From Pseudomonadota bacterium (GTDB taxonomy: Bacteria > Myxococcota_A > Polyangia > Polyangiales > Polyangiaceae): 64,000 nucleotides of DNA. The translations under genes and the position numbers were made by a program. This document shows, in pieces, positions 25,537-35,167 of this stretch. How positions within the stretch are numbered: position 1 is the stretch's first letter; the number at the start of each line of letters is the position of its first letter. The DNA lies in assembly GCA_023431345.1 (NCBI GenBank), contig JAEYWK010000135.1, positions 1-64,000 of the forward strand. The letters run 5' to 3'. Under the pieces are notes generated by a model. That model saw only the letters and a program-made list of their open reading frames with translations, was not told the origin of the DNA and did no database searches.

Positions 25537-26598
25537 TTACTTCTCGGCTTCGGCGGGCGGCAGGCGGCGCAGATCGGCCCAGTCGAGCGCCTTGGAGTGC
25601 GGCGTCAAGACCGGTACGGGGGGACGCACGCTGAACCATGCGGTGGCCTTGCCGGGCCGCACCACATGAATGCTCTCCGCCGGTGAGCGCGCCTGCCCGA
25701 GTAGCGCGACGCGTTCCCCGCTGGGCTTCTCCGCGACGTCGAGCACCACGGCGACGTGGCTCGGAGCCTTGCTTTGGAGGAAGAAGTCACCCGCCACGAG
25801 ATCCTTGGGATCTTCGACCGCCTGCGAGCGCGGCGCGAGCGACGTGCTGTTGGCCCAATTGAAGACCGCGTCGAGGTACCGACGGAACTCCGCGTAGTCG
25901 ATTTCGCTGGGCTTGCCCTTGATGACCCAGAACACGTTCGGGCCGTTCGGCAGCAAGCGCTGCCCCTTCTCCCAGCGCGAGAGCGGCATGTTCAGCTTCG
26001 TCGCGCTCAAGTAGCTGATCTTGTCGCGCTCGCCGCGTGACCACAGGTACTCGGCCTGCAAGCGAATGATCACGTCCGAGCTCTGCTGCAGATCGGCGTC
26101 GCCCGTATCGATCGCGACCACACCTGCGAGGTAGTCATCGTCCGCGGCCAGCGCTTCCTTACCGTCGAAGGTCTTGGCCGGCGTGCCTTCGGGCGCCATC
26201 GGCAGGGAGCGCAGCCACTCGGCGAAGCTGCCGGGCTCCACCTTCACGCGCTGGTAACCGGGTGGGGCCGGGAAGCGCTGCTCGAGCGAGGCGTCGGGCT
26301 GGGGGAGCTCACGGTCGCCCCCGAGCCAGGGGTACGCCTTGGGGTCGGGCGTGAACGGAGCTGCGGCCCTGTCGGCGCCGGCGGACGGCGCGGCAGGGAC
26401 AGCGCTCGGGGCGGCGCTGGGCGTGGCGCTCACGACTGCCGCTGCGCTCACCGGCCCCGCAGCTTGGCTGGAAGGGCTCGGGCTCGGGCCAGCTGGCTGC
26501 TTCCCCTGGCAGGCCAGGAAGAAGAGCAAAACGCCGGCGGCGCAGGGCACGCGGGTCACGCGCAGCAGTGTACCGGCGTTCTCCTCCCGACCGCGCAT
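25537..26598 (-). CDS. DUF4846 lipoprotein
   Basis: The 353-residue product has a lipoprotein signal ending FFLAC, a Pro/Ser/Ala linker (about residues 35-80), then a DUF4846 domain (about 95-340). That domain shows PGYQRVKVEPGSFAEWLRSL, AIDTGDADLQQSSDVIIRLQ (then AEYLWSRGE) and the cysteine-protease-like GDFFLQSKAPSHVAVVLDVA. DUF4846 proteins have an NlpC/P60-type flavour, but their activity is unproven. The ATG at 26598 lacks a good Shine-Dalgarno; GTG at 26559 gives a more typical signal peptide. The gene is divergent from the DHH phosphoesterase. Confidence 0.85.
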   Translation of the reverse strand: MRGREENAGTLLRVTRVPCAAGVLLFFLACQGKQPAGPSPSPSSQAAGPVSAAAVVSATPSAAPSAVPAAPSAGADRAAAPFTPDPKAYPWLGGDRELPQPDASLEQRFPAPPGYQRVKVEPGSFAEWLRSLPMAPEGTPAKTFDGKEALAADDDYLAGVVAIDTGDADLQQSSDVIIRLQAEYLWSRGERDKISYLSATKLNMPLSRWEKGQRLLPNGPNVFWVIKGKPSEIDYAEFRRYLDAVFNWANSTSLAPRSQAVEDPKDLVAGDFFLQSKAPSHVAVVLDVAEKPSGERVALLGQARSPAESIHVVRPGKATAWFSVRPPVPVLTPHSKALDWADLRRLPPAEAEK

Positions 26599-26723
26599 TT
26601 CTGAGGTCCGAATGCAAATAGACCTAACCTATTGAAGTTATAGGGTCTTATTCTGCTTTCCCGGCATCGGCGCCGCCCTGGTGTATACAAACCCTTCCTC
26701 AATGAGACAGGCAGACCAGAGCC

Positions 26724-27797
26724 ATGGGTAGTCAGTCCGACAAGACCGACAAGTGGCAGGAGCTCGAGCGCGTGCTGTCCGGCGCGACCGACAAGCCGCA
26801 CGTGATCCTGCTCGGTGGCCATCCGGATCCCGACAGCATCGGCAGCGCGATGGCGCACAAGCGTCTGTGCGAGCGCCTCGGCGTCTCGGCGACGATCGCG
26901 CACGTGCTGCCCATCTCGCGCGCCGAGAACCGCGCGATGGTGAAGCTGCTCAACGTGCCGATGATCAAGGTCACCGAGTCCGAAGAGCTCGAGACCTTCG
27001 GCTACTTGGCGCTGGTCGACGCGAGCCAGAGCGAGCAGGCCATCCGCGTACCCGAAAGCCTGCAGTTGCTGACGGTGGTCGATCATCACCGCCCGCCCGC
27101 CATTCCGAAAGCGCCGTTCGTCGACATCCGGCACGACGTGGGCGCGACCGCGACCATCTACTCCGAATATAGCGAGCGCGGGCTCGTGCCGTTCAGCGCT
27201 AACGGCAACGACGACGGCGTCGTGGCCACGGCCATGTTCTTCGGCATCCAGACGGACACCGACGACTTCGCGTTCGCGACCCCGAACGACCATCGCGCGG
27301 CCGCCTATTTGAAGCAGTTCTCCGACTCGGAGACGCTGAGCCGCGTCGGGCGCCGCACGTTGACGGCCGAAGCCATGGAAGCCGTGGGGCGCGCGCTGCG
27401 CGACCTCGAGGTGGTGCGCGATTTCGCGATCGCCGGTGTAGGCCGGGTCTCCGCCATCAACCGCGACGCCATCCCGATGGCGGCCGATTACATCCTGCGC
27501 CGCGAGGACATCGATACGGTGGTGGTGTACGGCATCGTCGAAGACCGTATCGACGGCAGCCTGCGCACTCGTCGCGCCTCCGTCGACCCGTCGTCGTTCA
27601 TGCAAAACGCTTTCGGCGACGACAGCCAGGGACGCCCCTATGGCGGCGGTCGCGCCGACATGGGCGGGTTCCGCGTGCCGCTCGGCTTGCTCGGTGAGAG
27701 CGAAGACGAGGACACGCTGTGGGCGCTCGTCAAAGACGTGGTGCGACAGCGCGTCGCTCGCGTCGTGCCCGACCTCGAGAAGATCCGCCAGGCTTGA
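26724..27797 (+). CDS. DHH-family phosphoesterase (NrnA-like)
   Basis: The 357-residue protein has the DHH superfamily metal-binding motifs in order: LLGGHPDPDSIGSAMAHK (about residues 31-48), a DAS motif around LALVDASQS, and VVDHHRP. These are followed by a second aspartate region and a C-terminal substrate-binding part around GRADMGGFRVPLG. Related proteins are manganese-dependent nanoRNases/pAp phosphatases or cyclic-dinucleotide phosphodiesterases in the cytoplasm. The exact substrate cannot be read from sequence. It is convergent with a Ser/Thr kinase gene, 18 bases away. Confidence 0.88.
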   Translation: MGSQSDKTDKWQELERVLSGATDKPHVILLGGHPDPDSIGSAMAHKRLCERLGVSATIAHVLPISRAENRAMVKLLNVPMIKVTESEELETFGYLALVDASQSEQAIRVPESLQLLTVVDHHRPPAIPKAPFVDIRHDVGATATIYSEYSERGLVPFSANGNDDGVVATAMFFGIQTDTDDFAFATPNDHRAAAYLKQFSDSETLSRVGRRTLTAEAMEAVGRALRDLEVVRDFAIAGVGRVSAINRDAIPMAADYILRREDIDTVVVYGIVEDRIDGSLRTRRASVDPSSFMQNAFGDDSQGRPYGGGRADMGGFRVPLGLLGESEDEDTLWALVKDVVRQRVARVVPDLEKIRQA

Positions 27798-27815
27798 CGT
27801 GCGCCGGGCGCCTCG

Positions 27816-29300
27816 TCAGCGGCGTCCTTCGCGCCGCTCGCGAGCTTCGGCGGCGGCTTCCAGCTCGCTTTCCAGCTCGGCCTCGAGGTCGGCCTCGAGG
27901 GCGTCGCTGACGCGCGCGCGGCGAGGGGCGGGCTCGGCGGTCGTGTCGACCACGTGGTCGAGCGGCGCGGGCGCACGGCCGCCCAGAAATTGCTGGCGAA
28001 TGTGCGACTGCGCGCGAGCGAGACCGCGTTGGCCGGCGCGACCGACTCCGCGCATGCGCTCGGCGCGCTCGAGCATGCCGCGCCCCGCGACGATCGTGAG
28101 CAGCGTGAACAGGGTCGGCAAGAAAACTTGGAACAGCGCGAAGGTTGCCACGCGCGCCACCGCCAGCGCGACCAGGATGACCAGACCGAGCACGATGGCA
28201 GGCGTCACCGCCCGACCGGGTCGGCGAAAGTGGTCGTGCGCGTGACGGCGCGCGTAGCGCTGAGCGCGGCGCGCGGCCTTGCGAGCAGCCTTCTCTGCCT
28301 GCTTGGCGGCTTTCCGGCTCGCCCGGCTGCCGGCGGCGAAGGCGCCGCGCCGCTCTGCCTCGGCGACTTCGCGCTCATGCTGGGCTTGGCTGCGCGCGGC
28401 TTCAGCCTCGATGCGAGCGCGCCGCGCCTGCTTGGCCGCCTCGGCCACGCTCGAGGCTCCGGCGCCTACCGCGCGCGCAAGCCCCGAGCTCTCCAGCGCC
28501 TCGGCGACGGAGCCAGCGCGGCGATCGGGATCCGGCTCCAGCATGCTGCGCAGCGCGGCGATCAAGCGCCGCTCAGCGGTGCCGCGCAGCGCCGCCTCCA
28601 CGTCGATGCTCAGGCCCTTGTGGGGCAAATCCTCCGGCTCGCGACCCGTGAGGAGGCTGAGCGCCGTGGCGCCGACGGCGTAAACGTCGCTGACGGGCGC
28701 CGCGCGGCCCTGAAACTGCTCGGGCGCCATGTAGCCGAACGTACCGACCACCGTGCTGCCGCCCTCCGGCTTCAGGCGATCTCGCACCGAGCCGAAGTCG
28801 ACCAGGCAGTAGGAGCCGTCGGGGCGCAGGATGACGTTACCGGGCTTGATGTCACGGTGCACGATGGGCGGCGCGTGACCGTGCAGGTAGCGCAAGCACT
28901 CCGCAGTGTCGGTCAAGAAGCGCACGACTTGCGCGTGATCGAGCCGCGCGCCGCGCTTGGCACGCGCCGCCAGCGACTCGCCGTCCACCTTGTCCATGAC
29001 GAGGTAGAGCGCGCCGTCCTCTTCGAAGTGCTCGATGTAGCGGGGCAGGGCGGGATGACGTAGCGAGGCGAGCACGGCAGCTTCGCGCTCGGCGAGCTCG
29101 ACGTCTTTCCACGACTTGGCGCCGCGGATGGTGAAGCGCTTGATGGCGACGGGCCGCCCTTCGCGCTTATCGACGGCCTCGAGCGTCTCCCCTTGCGATC
29201 CGGCGCCGAGCGAGCCGACGACCACGTAGCGGCCTCGCCCGACCTGCTCGCGGGCCGAGCTGGGCTCGGAGGTAGGCGAAGTCTCAGGGCGCGGGGTCAT
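27816..29300 (-). CDS. Ser/Thr protein kinase with coiled coil and C-terminal membrane segments
   Basis: The kinase domain spans about residues 22-290 of 494. It has the glycine loop GSLGAGSQGETLEA, VAIKRF, the catalytic loop HRDIKPGNVILRPDG, DFGSVRD and the MAPEQF activation-segment end. A charged Ala/Arg/Glu/Lys helix follows (about 290-365), probably a coiled coil. A long hydrophobic stretch around VILVALAVARVATFALFQVF (about 370-415) probably forms two membrane spans, with a basic/acidic tail. It should anchor in the inner membrane with the kinase in the cytoplasm. There is no extracellular PASTA-type sensor. Hanks-type kinases of this sort are abundant in myxobacteria. Confidence 0.9.
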   Translation of the reverse strand: MTPRPETSPTSEPSSAREQVGRGRYVVVGSLGAGSQGETLEAVDKREGRPVAIKRFTIRGAKSWKDVELAEREAAVLASLRHPALPRYIEHFEEDGALYLVMDKVDGESLAARAKRGARLDHAQVVRFLTDTAECLRYLHGHAPPIVHRDIKPGNVILRPDGSYCLVDFGSVRDRLKPEGGSTVVGTFGYMAPEQFQGRAAPVSDVYAVGATALSLLTGREPEDLPHKGLSIDVEAALRGTAERRLIAALRSMLEPDPDRRAGSVAEALESSGLARAVGAGASSVAEAAKQARRARIEAEAARSQAQHEREVAEAERRGAFAAGSRASRKAAKQAEKAARKAARRAQRYARRHAHDHFRRPGRAVTPAIVLGLVILVALAVARVATFALFQVFLPTLFTLLTIVAGRGMLERAERMRGVGRAGQRGLARAQSHIRQQFLGGRAPAPLDHVVDTTAEPAPRRARVSDALEADLEAELESELEAAAEARERREGRR

Positions 29301-29321
29301 TGTCGACCCCGCCCGCGAGCG

Positions 29322-32096
29322 TCAGCCAGTATTTCGCATGCCCTGCGCAATGCCGTTTAGCGTGGTCCCCAGGGCCTGATCCAGCAAGGGGCGATCGGGG
29401 TGATCTTCGGCGAGCACACGCTTCTTCTTGAGCAAGCTGACTTGGAGCAGGCTGAGCGGGTCGACGTAGGGGTTGCGCAGGCCGAGCGAGCCCTGCAGGA
29501 AGCGGTGATCGGCGAGCAGATCACGGCCGCGGATGTTGTTCAGGCAGCGCACGGTGCGCACGAAATCCTGCTCGATCTCGGCGGTGATTTGCGCGTTCCC
29601 GCCCAGCTCTTGCACGTAGAGCTTGGCGATGTCGAGGTCGGCCTTGGCGCAGACCATTTCGAGCTTGTCCAGCAAATCCCCGAAGAATGGCCAGCTGCGC
29701 GCCATCTCCTTGAGCAGCTGCTCGCCGCCGGGCTGCTTCATCATCGCTTCGAGCGCCGCGCCGGCCCCCAGCCACGCCGACACCATCAAGCGCATCTGCG
29801 TCCAGCCGAAGTTCCAGGGGATGGCGCGGATACCTGCCATCGTGCCGGCGCCGCGCTCGCGGTAAGCCGGCCGAGAGCCGAAGTGGACGTGCGTCAGCTC
29901 GCGCACGGGCGTGGCGGTGAGGAACAGCTCGAACACCGCGGTCTGGTCGTGCACCAGCTTGCGGAAGGCCAAGCGTGACTGCTCGCTCAGCTGCTCCATC
30001 GCCGCGCGGAAGCGCTCTTCGGTGCCCGCCGGCAAGCCTTCGCGCCAATCCGAGAAATGCGCCAGCAAGGTGCCGGTCAGCATCACTTCGAGGCTGCGCT
30101 CCGCGATCGAGGGGAGGCCGAACTTTTGGGAGATGATCTCGCCCTGCTCGGTGATCTTGATCTTGCCCGTCAGCGTGCGCGGAGGGAGCGCCGTGAGCGC
30201 TCGGTAAACCGGTGAGCCGCCGCCGCGACCGACGGTGCCGCCGCGGCCGTGGAACAAGCTCAGCGAGACGCCGTGCTCCCGCGCGACCGCCGAGAGCAGC
30301 TCTTGCGAGCGGTACAGCTCCCACGACGCGGCCACCACCCCCACGTCCTTCGCGGAGTCGGAGTAGCCGAGCATGATCTCTTGATGCATGCCGCGCGCTT
30401 TGAGCTGCCGCGCATACACCGGATCTGCCACGAGCTCTTTCAGCACCTTGGGGGCGCTCGCGAGATCAGCCTGAGTTTCGAACAGCGGCACGACGTCGAG
30501 GCGTGAGGTGGGCGGCTCGGCCGTCAAATCACAAAGGCCCACCTCGCGGGCCATGAGCAGCACGCGCAGCAGGTCCTCCGAGCGACGGCACATCGAGATG
30601 ATGTACGTGCTGGCCGCGTTCTCTCCGAACTCGTCTTGCACCTGGCGCATGGTGCGAAAGACGTTGAGCACCTTGGTCGCTTCTTCGTCGAGCGCGCTGT
30701 GGGGGGAGAGCAGCGGGCGGCGGTTGAGCAGCTCGCGGCGCAAGCCCTGCTCGTCCAGCTTGCCGAGATCGACGCCGGTGGTGATGGCGTCGACGGTGCG
30801 CGTGTGCGTCTCCGAGTCGTCGCGCAGGTCGAGGTAGTAGCCGGCGAAGCCCAGCGTCTCCACCTGCGCGACCAGCGGCGCCACGAGGCTGCGCACCGCG
30901 TGCTCGGCGCCGCCCGCGCGCACCGTCTCCTCGACGAGCTTGAGATCCTCGAGCAGCTCTTGGGCGCTGCTGTACGCGCCCTCGAGGCGCTCGGGGCGAT
31001 TGGCGTCGCGCGCCGCCACCTCGTGCCGAGTTGCTTCGAGCCGGCCGACGATGAACGTGAGCTTCAGGCGCAGGCTCTCGTTGGCGTTACGGCGCTTGTT
31101 CTTCTCCCAGGCTTGGGGGAGGAGGGGCTTGTCGCGCTCGAGCGAGTCGAGCAGCGCCTGGGGCGGCGCGGCGATACGATCCGAAATCGACAGGCGCGTG
31201 ATCAGGCCGCCCACCTTCTTGACGTAGTGGCCCAAAATCGCGTGCGCGTTGCGGCGCGCGGCCGCGAGCGTGATCTCCGGAGTGACGAAGGGGTTGCCGT
31301 CGCGATCGCCGGCGACCCAGCTGCCGAGCGGCACGCGCAGGGTGACGCCCAGCTCTTCGCCGTAGACCTCGCGGAAGGCGTTGTTGGCGGCCTCGCCCAC
31401 CTCCGCGGAGGCGTCGAGCAGGCGATCTTCGAGGTACCAGATCACCTGGCTGACCTCGTCGAGCACGCTGGGCCGGTTGCGCCTCACCTCGTCGGTGAGC
31501 CAGAGCAGCTCGATCTCACCTTCGACGTGCTCTTCCAGGCGGCGCAGCTCCCCCGCGGAGGCTCGCTCGCGGCTGAGCAGCGCGTCGGCGACGCGCGCCT
31601 GAAGCTCGAGCAGCGTGCGGCGCGTGGCCTCGGTGGGGTGCGCGGTCAGCACCGGTCGAACCTCGAGCTCCTGGATGTACGCGCGCACCTGCGAGGCCGA
31701 CTTGCCGCGCTTCTTCAGCTCCTGGAACGCCCACAGCGCGCTCGCGGGCTGGGCCGTGATCGGTGACGTGCCCTCGGCGGTGGCGTAGCTCTGGCGGCGG
31801 CGCACGCGATGCACCTGCTCGGCCGTGTTGATCAGGAAGAAGAACACCGTGAACGCGCGCGCCGTCGGCGCCGCGATCTCGAACGGAAGGGCGTCGACTT
31901 TCGACAGCAGCTCGCGCAGCGACGGCGCGGTAGGATCGCCGCGGCGGCGCGCGCGGCTGGCCACCCGCAGCTCTTCGACCGCCTTGAACACCTCTTCGCC
32001 CTGGAGGCGCTGGATGACGCGCCCGAGGAGGGAGGCGAGCCAGCGCATGTCGTCTTGCAGGGCGCGGTCTTCGGGGCGAGCGTCGGCGGGTTTCAC
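29322..32096 (-). CDS. ppc: phosphoenolpyruvate carboxylase
   Basis: PEP carboxylase adds bicarbonate to phosphoenolpyruvate to give oxaloacetate, refilling the TCA cycle. At 924 residues it has the normal bacterial length. The catalytic histidine lies in VLTAHPTEATRRTLLELQAR. Other motifs are GSWVAGDRDGNPFVTPE, MLGYSDSAKDVGVVAASWEL and the glycine loop FHGRGGTVGRGGGP-like segment (GRGGGSP here). The C-terminus ends MRNTG, as PEPC usually does. It starts with GTG at 32096 and is divergent from the HD-domain gene. It is 22 bases from the kinase gene, which follows on the same strand, so the two may share a transcript. Confidence 0.96.
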   Translation of the reverse strand: MKPADARPEDRALQDDMRWLASLLGRVIQRLQGEEVFKAVEELRVASRARRRGDPTAPSLRELLSKVDALPFEIAAPTARAFTVFFFLINTAEQVHRVRRRQSYATAEGTSPITAQPASALWAFQELKKRGKSASQVRAYIQELEVRPVLTAHPTEATRRTLLELQARVADALLSRERASAGELRRLEEHVEGEIELLWLTDEVRRNRPSVLDEVSQVIWYLEDRLLDASAEVGEAANNAFREVYGEELGVTLRVPLGSWVAGDRDGNPFVTPEITLAAARRNAHAILGHYVKKVGGLITRLSISDRIAAPPQALLDSLERDKPLLPQAWEKNKRRNANESLRLKLTFIVGRLEATRHEVAARDANRPERLEGAYSSAQELLEDLKLVEETVRAGGAEHAVRSLVAPLVAQVETLGFAGYYLDLRDDSETHTRTVDAITTGVDLGKLDEQGLRRELLNRRPLLSPHSALDEEATKVLNVFRTMRQVQDEFGENAASTYIISMCRRSEDLLRVLLMAREVGLCDLTAEPPTSRLDVVPLFETQADLASAPKVLKELVADPVYARQLKARGMHQEIMLGYSDSAKDVGVVAASWELYRSQELLSAVAREHGVSLSLFHGRGGTVGRGGGSPVYRALTALPPRTLTGKIKITEQGEIISQKFGLPSIAERSLEVMLTGTLLAHFSDWREGLPAGTEERFRAAMEQLSEQSRLAFRKLVHDQTAVFELFLTATPVRELTHVHFGSRPAYRERGAGTMAGIRAIPWNFGWTQMRLMVSAWLGAGAALEAMMKQPGGEQLLKEMARSWPFFGDLLDKLEMVCAKADLDIAKLYVQELGGNAQITAEIEQDFVRTVRCLNNIRGRDLLADHRFLQGSLGLRNPYVDPLSLLQVSLLKKKRVLAEDHPDRPLLDQALGTTLNGIAQGMRNTG

Positions 32097-32286
32097 GAGC
32101 TTCGGTGTCGCATTTACTGGGCCGAAGCGGAAGGCCCCGAGCGCACGGTACAGGCTATATCGCGGCTAATTGGCCCGCGGCTCGCGATCCCCCAGGCAGC
32201 GATGCGGTCCGGAAGCATGGGTGAAGCCTGCGCGTTACAGTTTCGCGGTTCGAGCGGCCCCCGAGCTGGGGTAGGATCGGTGTCAG

Positions 32287-32838
32287 GTGGCCATTTCACG
32301 GCTTCTCGAAGCGCTGGACTTCGCGGCGCAGCGGCACAGCGCCCAGCGGCGCAAGGGGCCGGACGCCGCGCCTTACGTCAACCACCTGATCGAGGTCGCG
32401 ATGTTGGTGTCGACGGTTGCCCAGGTGGACGACGTCGACGTCTTGATCGCGGCGGCGCTCCACGACGTGCTCGAGGACACGCCCACCACGGCCGCCGAGG
32501 TCGAGCAGCGCTTCGGCGAGAGGGTGCGGCGCTTCGTGCAGGCGCTGTCGGATGACAAGGCCCTGCCTCGCCCCCGTCGGCGCGCGATCACGCTCGAGGA
32601 GCTGCCGAGCATGGCGCCGCAGGTTTTGATCATCAAGCTCGCGGATCTGAGCAGCAACATCACGCTCTTGCCGCCGCACTGGACGCTCGAGCGACAGCGC
32701 GAATACCTCGAGTGGTCGGAGCTCGCGGCGTCGATCTGTTCGAGCCAATGTCAAGCGCTCGCCGACGTGTACTGGGAGAGAGCACGCGCGACGCGAGCCC
32801 GCTTGGAAGCGACGGAGCGCAACGGCGCGGCCGGGTGA
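32287..32838 (+). CDS. HD-domain (p)ppGpp hydrolase-like protein
   Basis: The 183-residue protein is a single HD domain of RelA/SpoT/MESH1 type: FAAQRHSAQRRKG, YVNHLIEVA, AAALHDVLEDT with the HD pair, RRFVQALSDDK, and IIKLADLSSNI in place of the usual KLADRxxN. No synthetase domain is present, so a role as a small alarmone hydrolase is plausible. The substitution in the last motif (LADLSSN) makes the activity uncertain. It starts with GTG at 32287 and stands alone, divergent from ppc. Confidence 0.85.
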   Translation: MAISRLLEALDFAAQRHSAQRRKGPDAAPYVNHLIEVAMLVSTVAQVDDVDVLIAAALHDVLEDTPTTAAEVEQRFGERVRRFVQALSDDKALPRPRRRAITLEELPSMAPQVLIIKLADLSSNITLLPPHWTLERQREYLEWSELAASICSSQCQALADVYWERARATRARLEATERNGAAG

Positions 32839-33029
32839 GATCACGGCACACCTGGCACACCGCCACTTGGGCAAACTGCGCAAATGACGAGGGTGGCCCG
32901 ACGGCACGCCGCTTGCTTACCCTGCGGAGTGACGCCAGCTGCAGGTGCGCGGGATGAAAGTCGTCGGAGTCTTGACCCCAGAAATCAAGCCCAGCTTCGG
33001 CGACAGCGCCCGCGTGCCTGCGGCTGACG

Positions 33030-34166
33030 TCATGACGACCGCGCGCGAACGAAGAGCCGCGTGCAGCGCTCGGCCGCACGCTCGAGCAGGGCCGCAGCGT
33101 GCTGCATCGCGTAGGTCGACGAAACGGGGCCGCTGCAAATCGAGAAGATCCCGGCGAGCTCGGGAAAGTCCGCGTCTTCGAGGTCGCTTTCGACGTCGCC
33201 GGCCAGCGCGATGGCCGGCACGCCTCGAGCAGCCGCTCGCCGAGCGACGCCGATGGGGCCCTTGTTTCGCAGGCTCTGACGATCGAGGCGCCCCTCGGCG
33301 GTGATGCAGAGCGTCGCGCCCTCGAGCGCGGCGTCGAAGCCGACGGCGTCGAGCACGAGGTCGATGCCCGAAGCCAGCCGCGCGCCGAGCACGGCATGCA
33401 GGCCCGCCGCGATGCCGCCCGCCGCGCCACCGGCGGGCACGCCTGCCACGTCGACGCCGAGCTGGCCGGCGATCACGCGCGCGAAGCGAGCGAGCGCCAC
33501 CTCCAGCCGCTCGACCTCGCCCGGCGTCGCGCCCTTTTGCGGACCGAACAGCCGCGCCGCGCCGGCTTCGCCGAGCAGCGGGCTGTCGACGTCGCAGGCG
33601 ATGGCGATCGGTACCTCCCGGGCACGTGGCGTCACGCGCGAGAGGTCGATGCGCGCGAGCCGCTCGAGCGCGCCGCCACCACGCGGCAACGGTACCCCCG
33701 CCTCGTCGAGCAGCTGCGCTCCGAGCGCCTCCAGGATTCCAGCGCCCCCGTCGACGCTCGCGCTGCCGCCGACGCCGAGCAGGATCCGGCTGCAGCCGGC
33801 GTCCAGCGCGGCTCGCACGAGCTGCCCGGTGCCGAAGCTCGTCGCGTGGAGCGCTCGTCGCTCGCTCGGCGCGAGCAGCGCCAGCCCGGAAGCGGTGGCC
33901 ACGTCGATCACGGCGGTGCCGTCTTCGAGCCAGGCGTAGCGCGCCGCTCGGACCCGCCCCAGCCCGTCGCTCGCCTCGGCCGCCCGAAATACGCCGCCGC
34001 GCGCCCGACAGATGACCTCGGCGGTGCCGTCTCCGCCATCGGCGATCGCGAGCTCGACGACGTCGGCGTTGGCGGCAGCGCGCGCGGCGCCCTTCGCGAT
34101 CGCGCGCGCTGCGTCGAATGCCGAAAGGCTTCCTTTGAGCGCGTTCGGCGCCGCGACGAGCTTCAT
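33030..34166 (-). CDS. glycerate kinase (GlxK/GarK type)
   Basis: This enzyme phosphorylates glycerate with ATP at the end of glyoxylate/tartronate-semialdehyde or serine pathways. The 378-residue protein starts MKLVAAPNALKGSLSAFDAA, the conserved opening of the family. It contains DGGDGTAE, GVGGSASVDGGAGILEALGA, GPQKGATPGEV and ITAEGRLDRQSLRNKGPIGV, all typical. It lies five bases after prmA on the same strand, so the two are probably co-transcribed. A GlxR/GarR-like reductase in the same pathway is encoded at 44099 on the other strand. Confidence 0.93.
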   Translation of the reverse strand: MKLVAAPNALKGSLSAFDAARAIAKGAARAAANADVVELAIADGGDGTAEVICRARGGVFRAAEASDGLGRVRAARYAWLEDGTAVIDVATASGLALLAPSERRALHATSFGTGQLVRAALDAGCSRILLGVGGSASVDGGAGILEALGAQLLDEAGVPLPRGGGALERLARIDLSRVTPRAREVPIAIACDVDSPLLGEAGAARLFGPQKGATPGEVERLEVALARFARVIAGQLGVDVAGVPAGGAAGGIAAGLHAVLGARLASGIDLVLDAVGFDAALEGATLCITAEGRLDRQSLRNKGPIGVARRAAARGVPAIALAGDVESDLEDADFPELAGIFSICSGPVSSTYAMQHAAALLERAAERCTRLFVRARSS

Positions 34167-34171
34167 GAGCG

Positions 34172-35032
34172 CTAGTGTAGGCGCGCGGCGCTGAGCAAGC
34201 GCCAGTCGCCTTCGCGCTTCCGGCTCTGCGCGGCAAATCCAGCGCGCTCGACTGCCTTCGCCACCTCCGCCGCCTGAGACGCGAGAAACCCTGTCACGAG
34301 CAGGCGCGAAGCGTGGCGGGCGGCGGCCGGCAGGCGCGCCAGCACCTCGAGCAAGGGCCGGAGCTCGATGTTGACGACGGCCAAGTCGAAGCGCCCCGCC
34401 ACGCGCCCTGCGCTGTGGATGAAGCGGGTGTGCTTCGCGAGGCCGTTGAGCGCGGCGTTGTGGCCGGCGGCGCGCACGGCCTCGCGTGAGATGTCCGTCC
34501 CGAGCGCTCGCCGCGCGCCGCTGAGGACCGCGACGAACGACAGCACCCCCGTGCCAGCGCCGATGTCGAGCAGCGCGCCCCCCGGCTCCGCCCGATAGTG
34601 AGCCTCGATGGCGCGCGCGGCGAGGCGCGTCGTCGGGTGGTCGCCATCACCGAACGCCATGGCGGGGGCGTAGCGGATGAGCTTTTGCGCGGGGCCCAGC
34701 GCGGGCGAGGGCGCGGCCTCGGGCGCGAGCCAGAGCCTGCGAGTCAGCTGCACCGGTCGCAGGTGCTCCGTCCACTCGCTCCGCCAGCGCTCCTCGGCGT
34801 CGGCGCGGAGCTCGGCGCGCGGGAGCTGCGACGCGGGCAGCGCGCTGCCGAGGGCGCGCACTACCTTGCGCCAAACAGCGGACAGCTGCTCGGCGTCGTC
34901 GCCGAAGGCGACGAGCGTCGCGCCCCTGCCGCCGCGCTCTTCGACGCCGCCGGCGCCCGCGTCGAAGAGCAGCTCGCTCACGAGCGGCGCGAGCTTCTTC
35001 GATGTGGAGATGACGAGCCTGACGGTAGGCAT
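34172..35032 (-). CDS. prmA: ribosomal protein L11 methyltransferase-like protein
   Basis: From the ATG at 35032 the protein has 286 residues, typical of PrmA. It has the N-terminal L11-binding part, then AMAFGDGDHPTTRLAARAIE (family consensus FGTGxHxTT), the SAM-binding LLDIGAGTGVLSFVAVLSG, and VVNIELRPLLEVL where most relatives have a NIL(A) motif. The changes FGDGD and NIEL are unusual but keep the key glycine and histidine-threonine residues. It should methylate ribosomal protein L11 or a similar substrate in the cytoplasm. Glycerate kinase follows by five bases. Confidence 0.82.
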   Translation of the reverse strand: MPTVRLVISTSKKLAPLVSELLFDAGAGGVEERGGRGATLVAFGDDAEQLSAVWRKVVRALGSALPASQLPRAELRADAEERWRSEWTEHLRPVQLTRRLWLAPEAAPSPALGPAQKLIRYAPAMAFGDGDHPTTRLAARAIEAHYRAEPGGALLDIGAGTGVLSFVAVLSGARRALGTDISREAVRAAGHNAALNGLAKHTRFIHSAGRVAGRFDLAVVNIELRPLLEVLARLPAAARHASRLLVTGFLASQAAEVAKAVERAGFAAQSRKREGDWRLLSAARLH

Positions 35033-35167
35033 GCCCGGCTTTTTCAGCACGCTCGAGGCAAAAACACCACCGCCAATTCGAGCCCGCCTTGGACATTGCG
35101 CGAGCGAGGTAGTAGAGCCAGAGCGCGATGCGAAGGGCTGTTGCGGCGTGACGTGGCGAGGTGAGGC

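Noticed and set aside
26630..26665. Imperfect inverted repeat in the DUF4846/DHH divergent region (AGACC ... GGTCT)
   Set aside because: The arms are short and interrupted. No core typical of a regulator family is visible, so it is not listed as a site.
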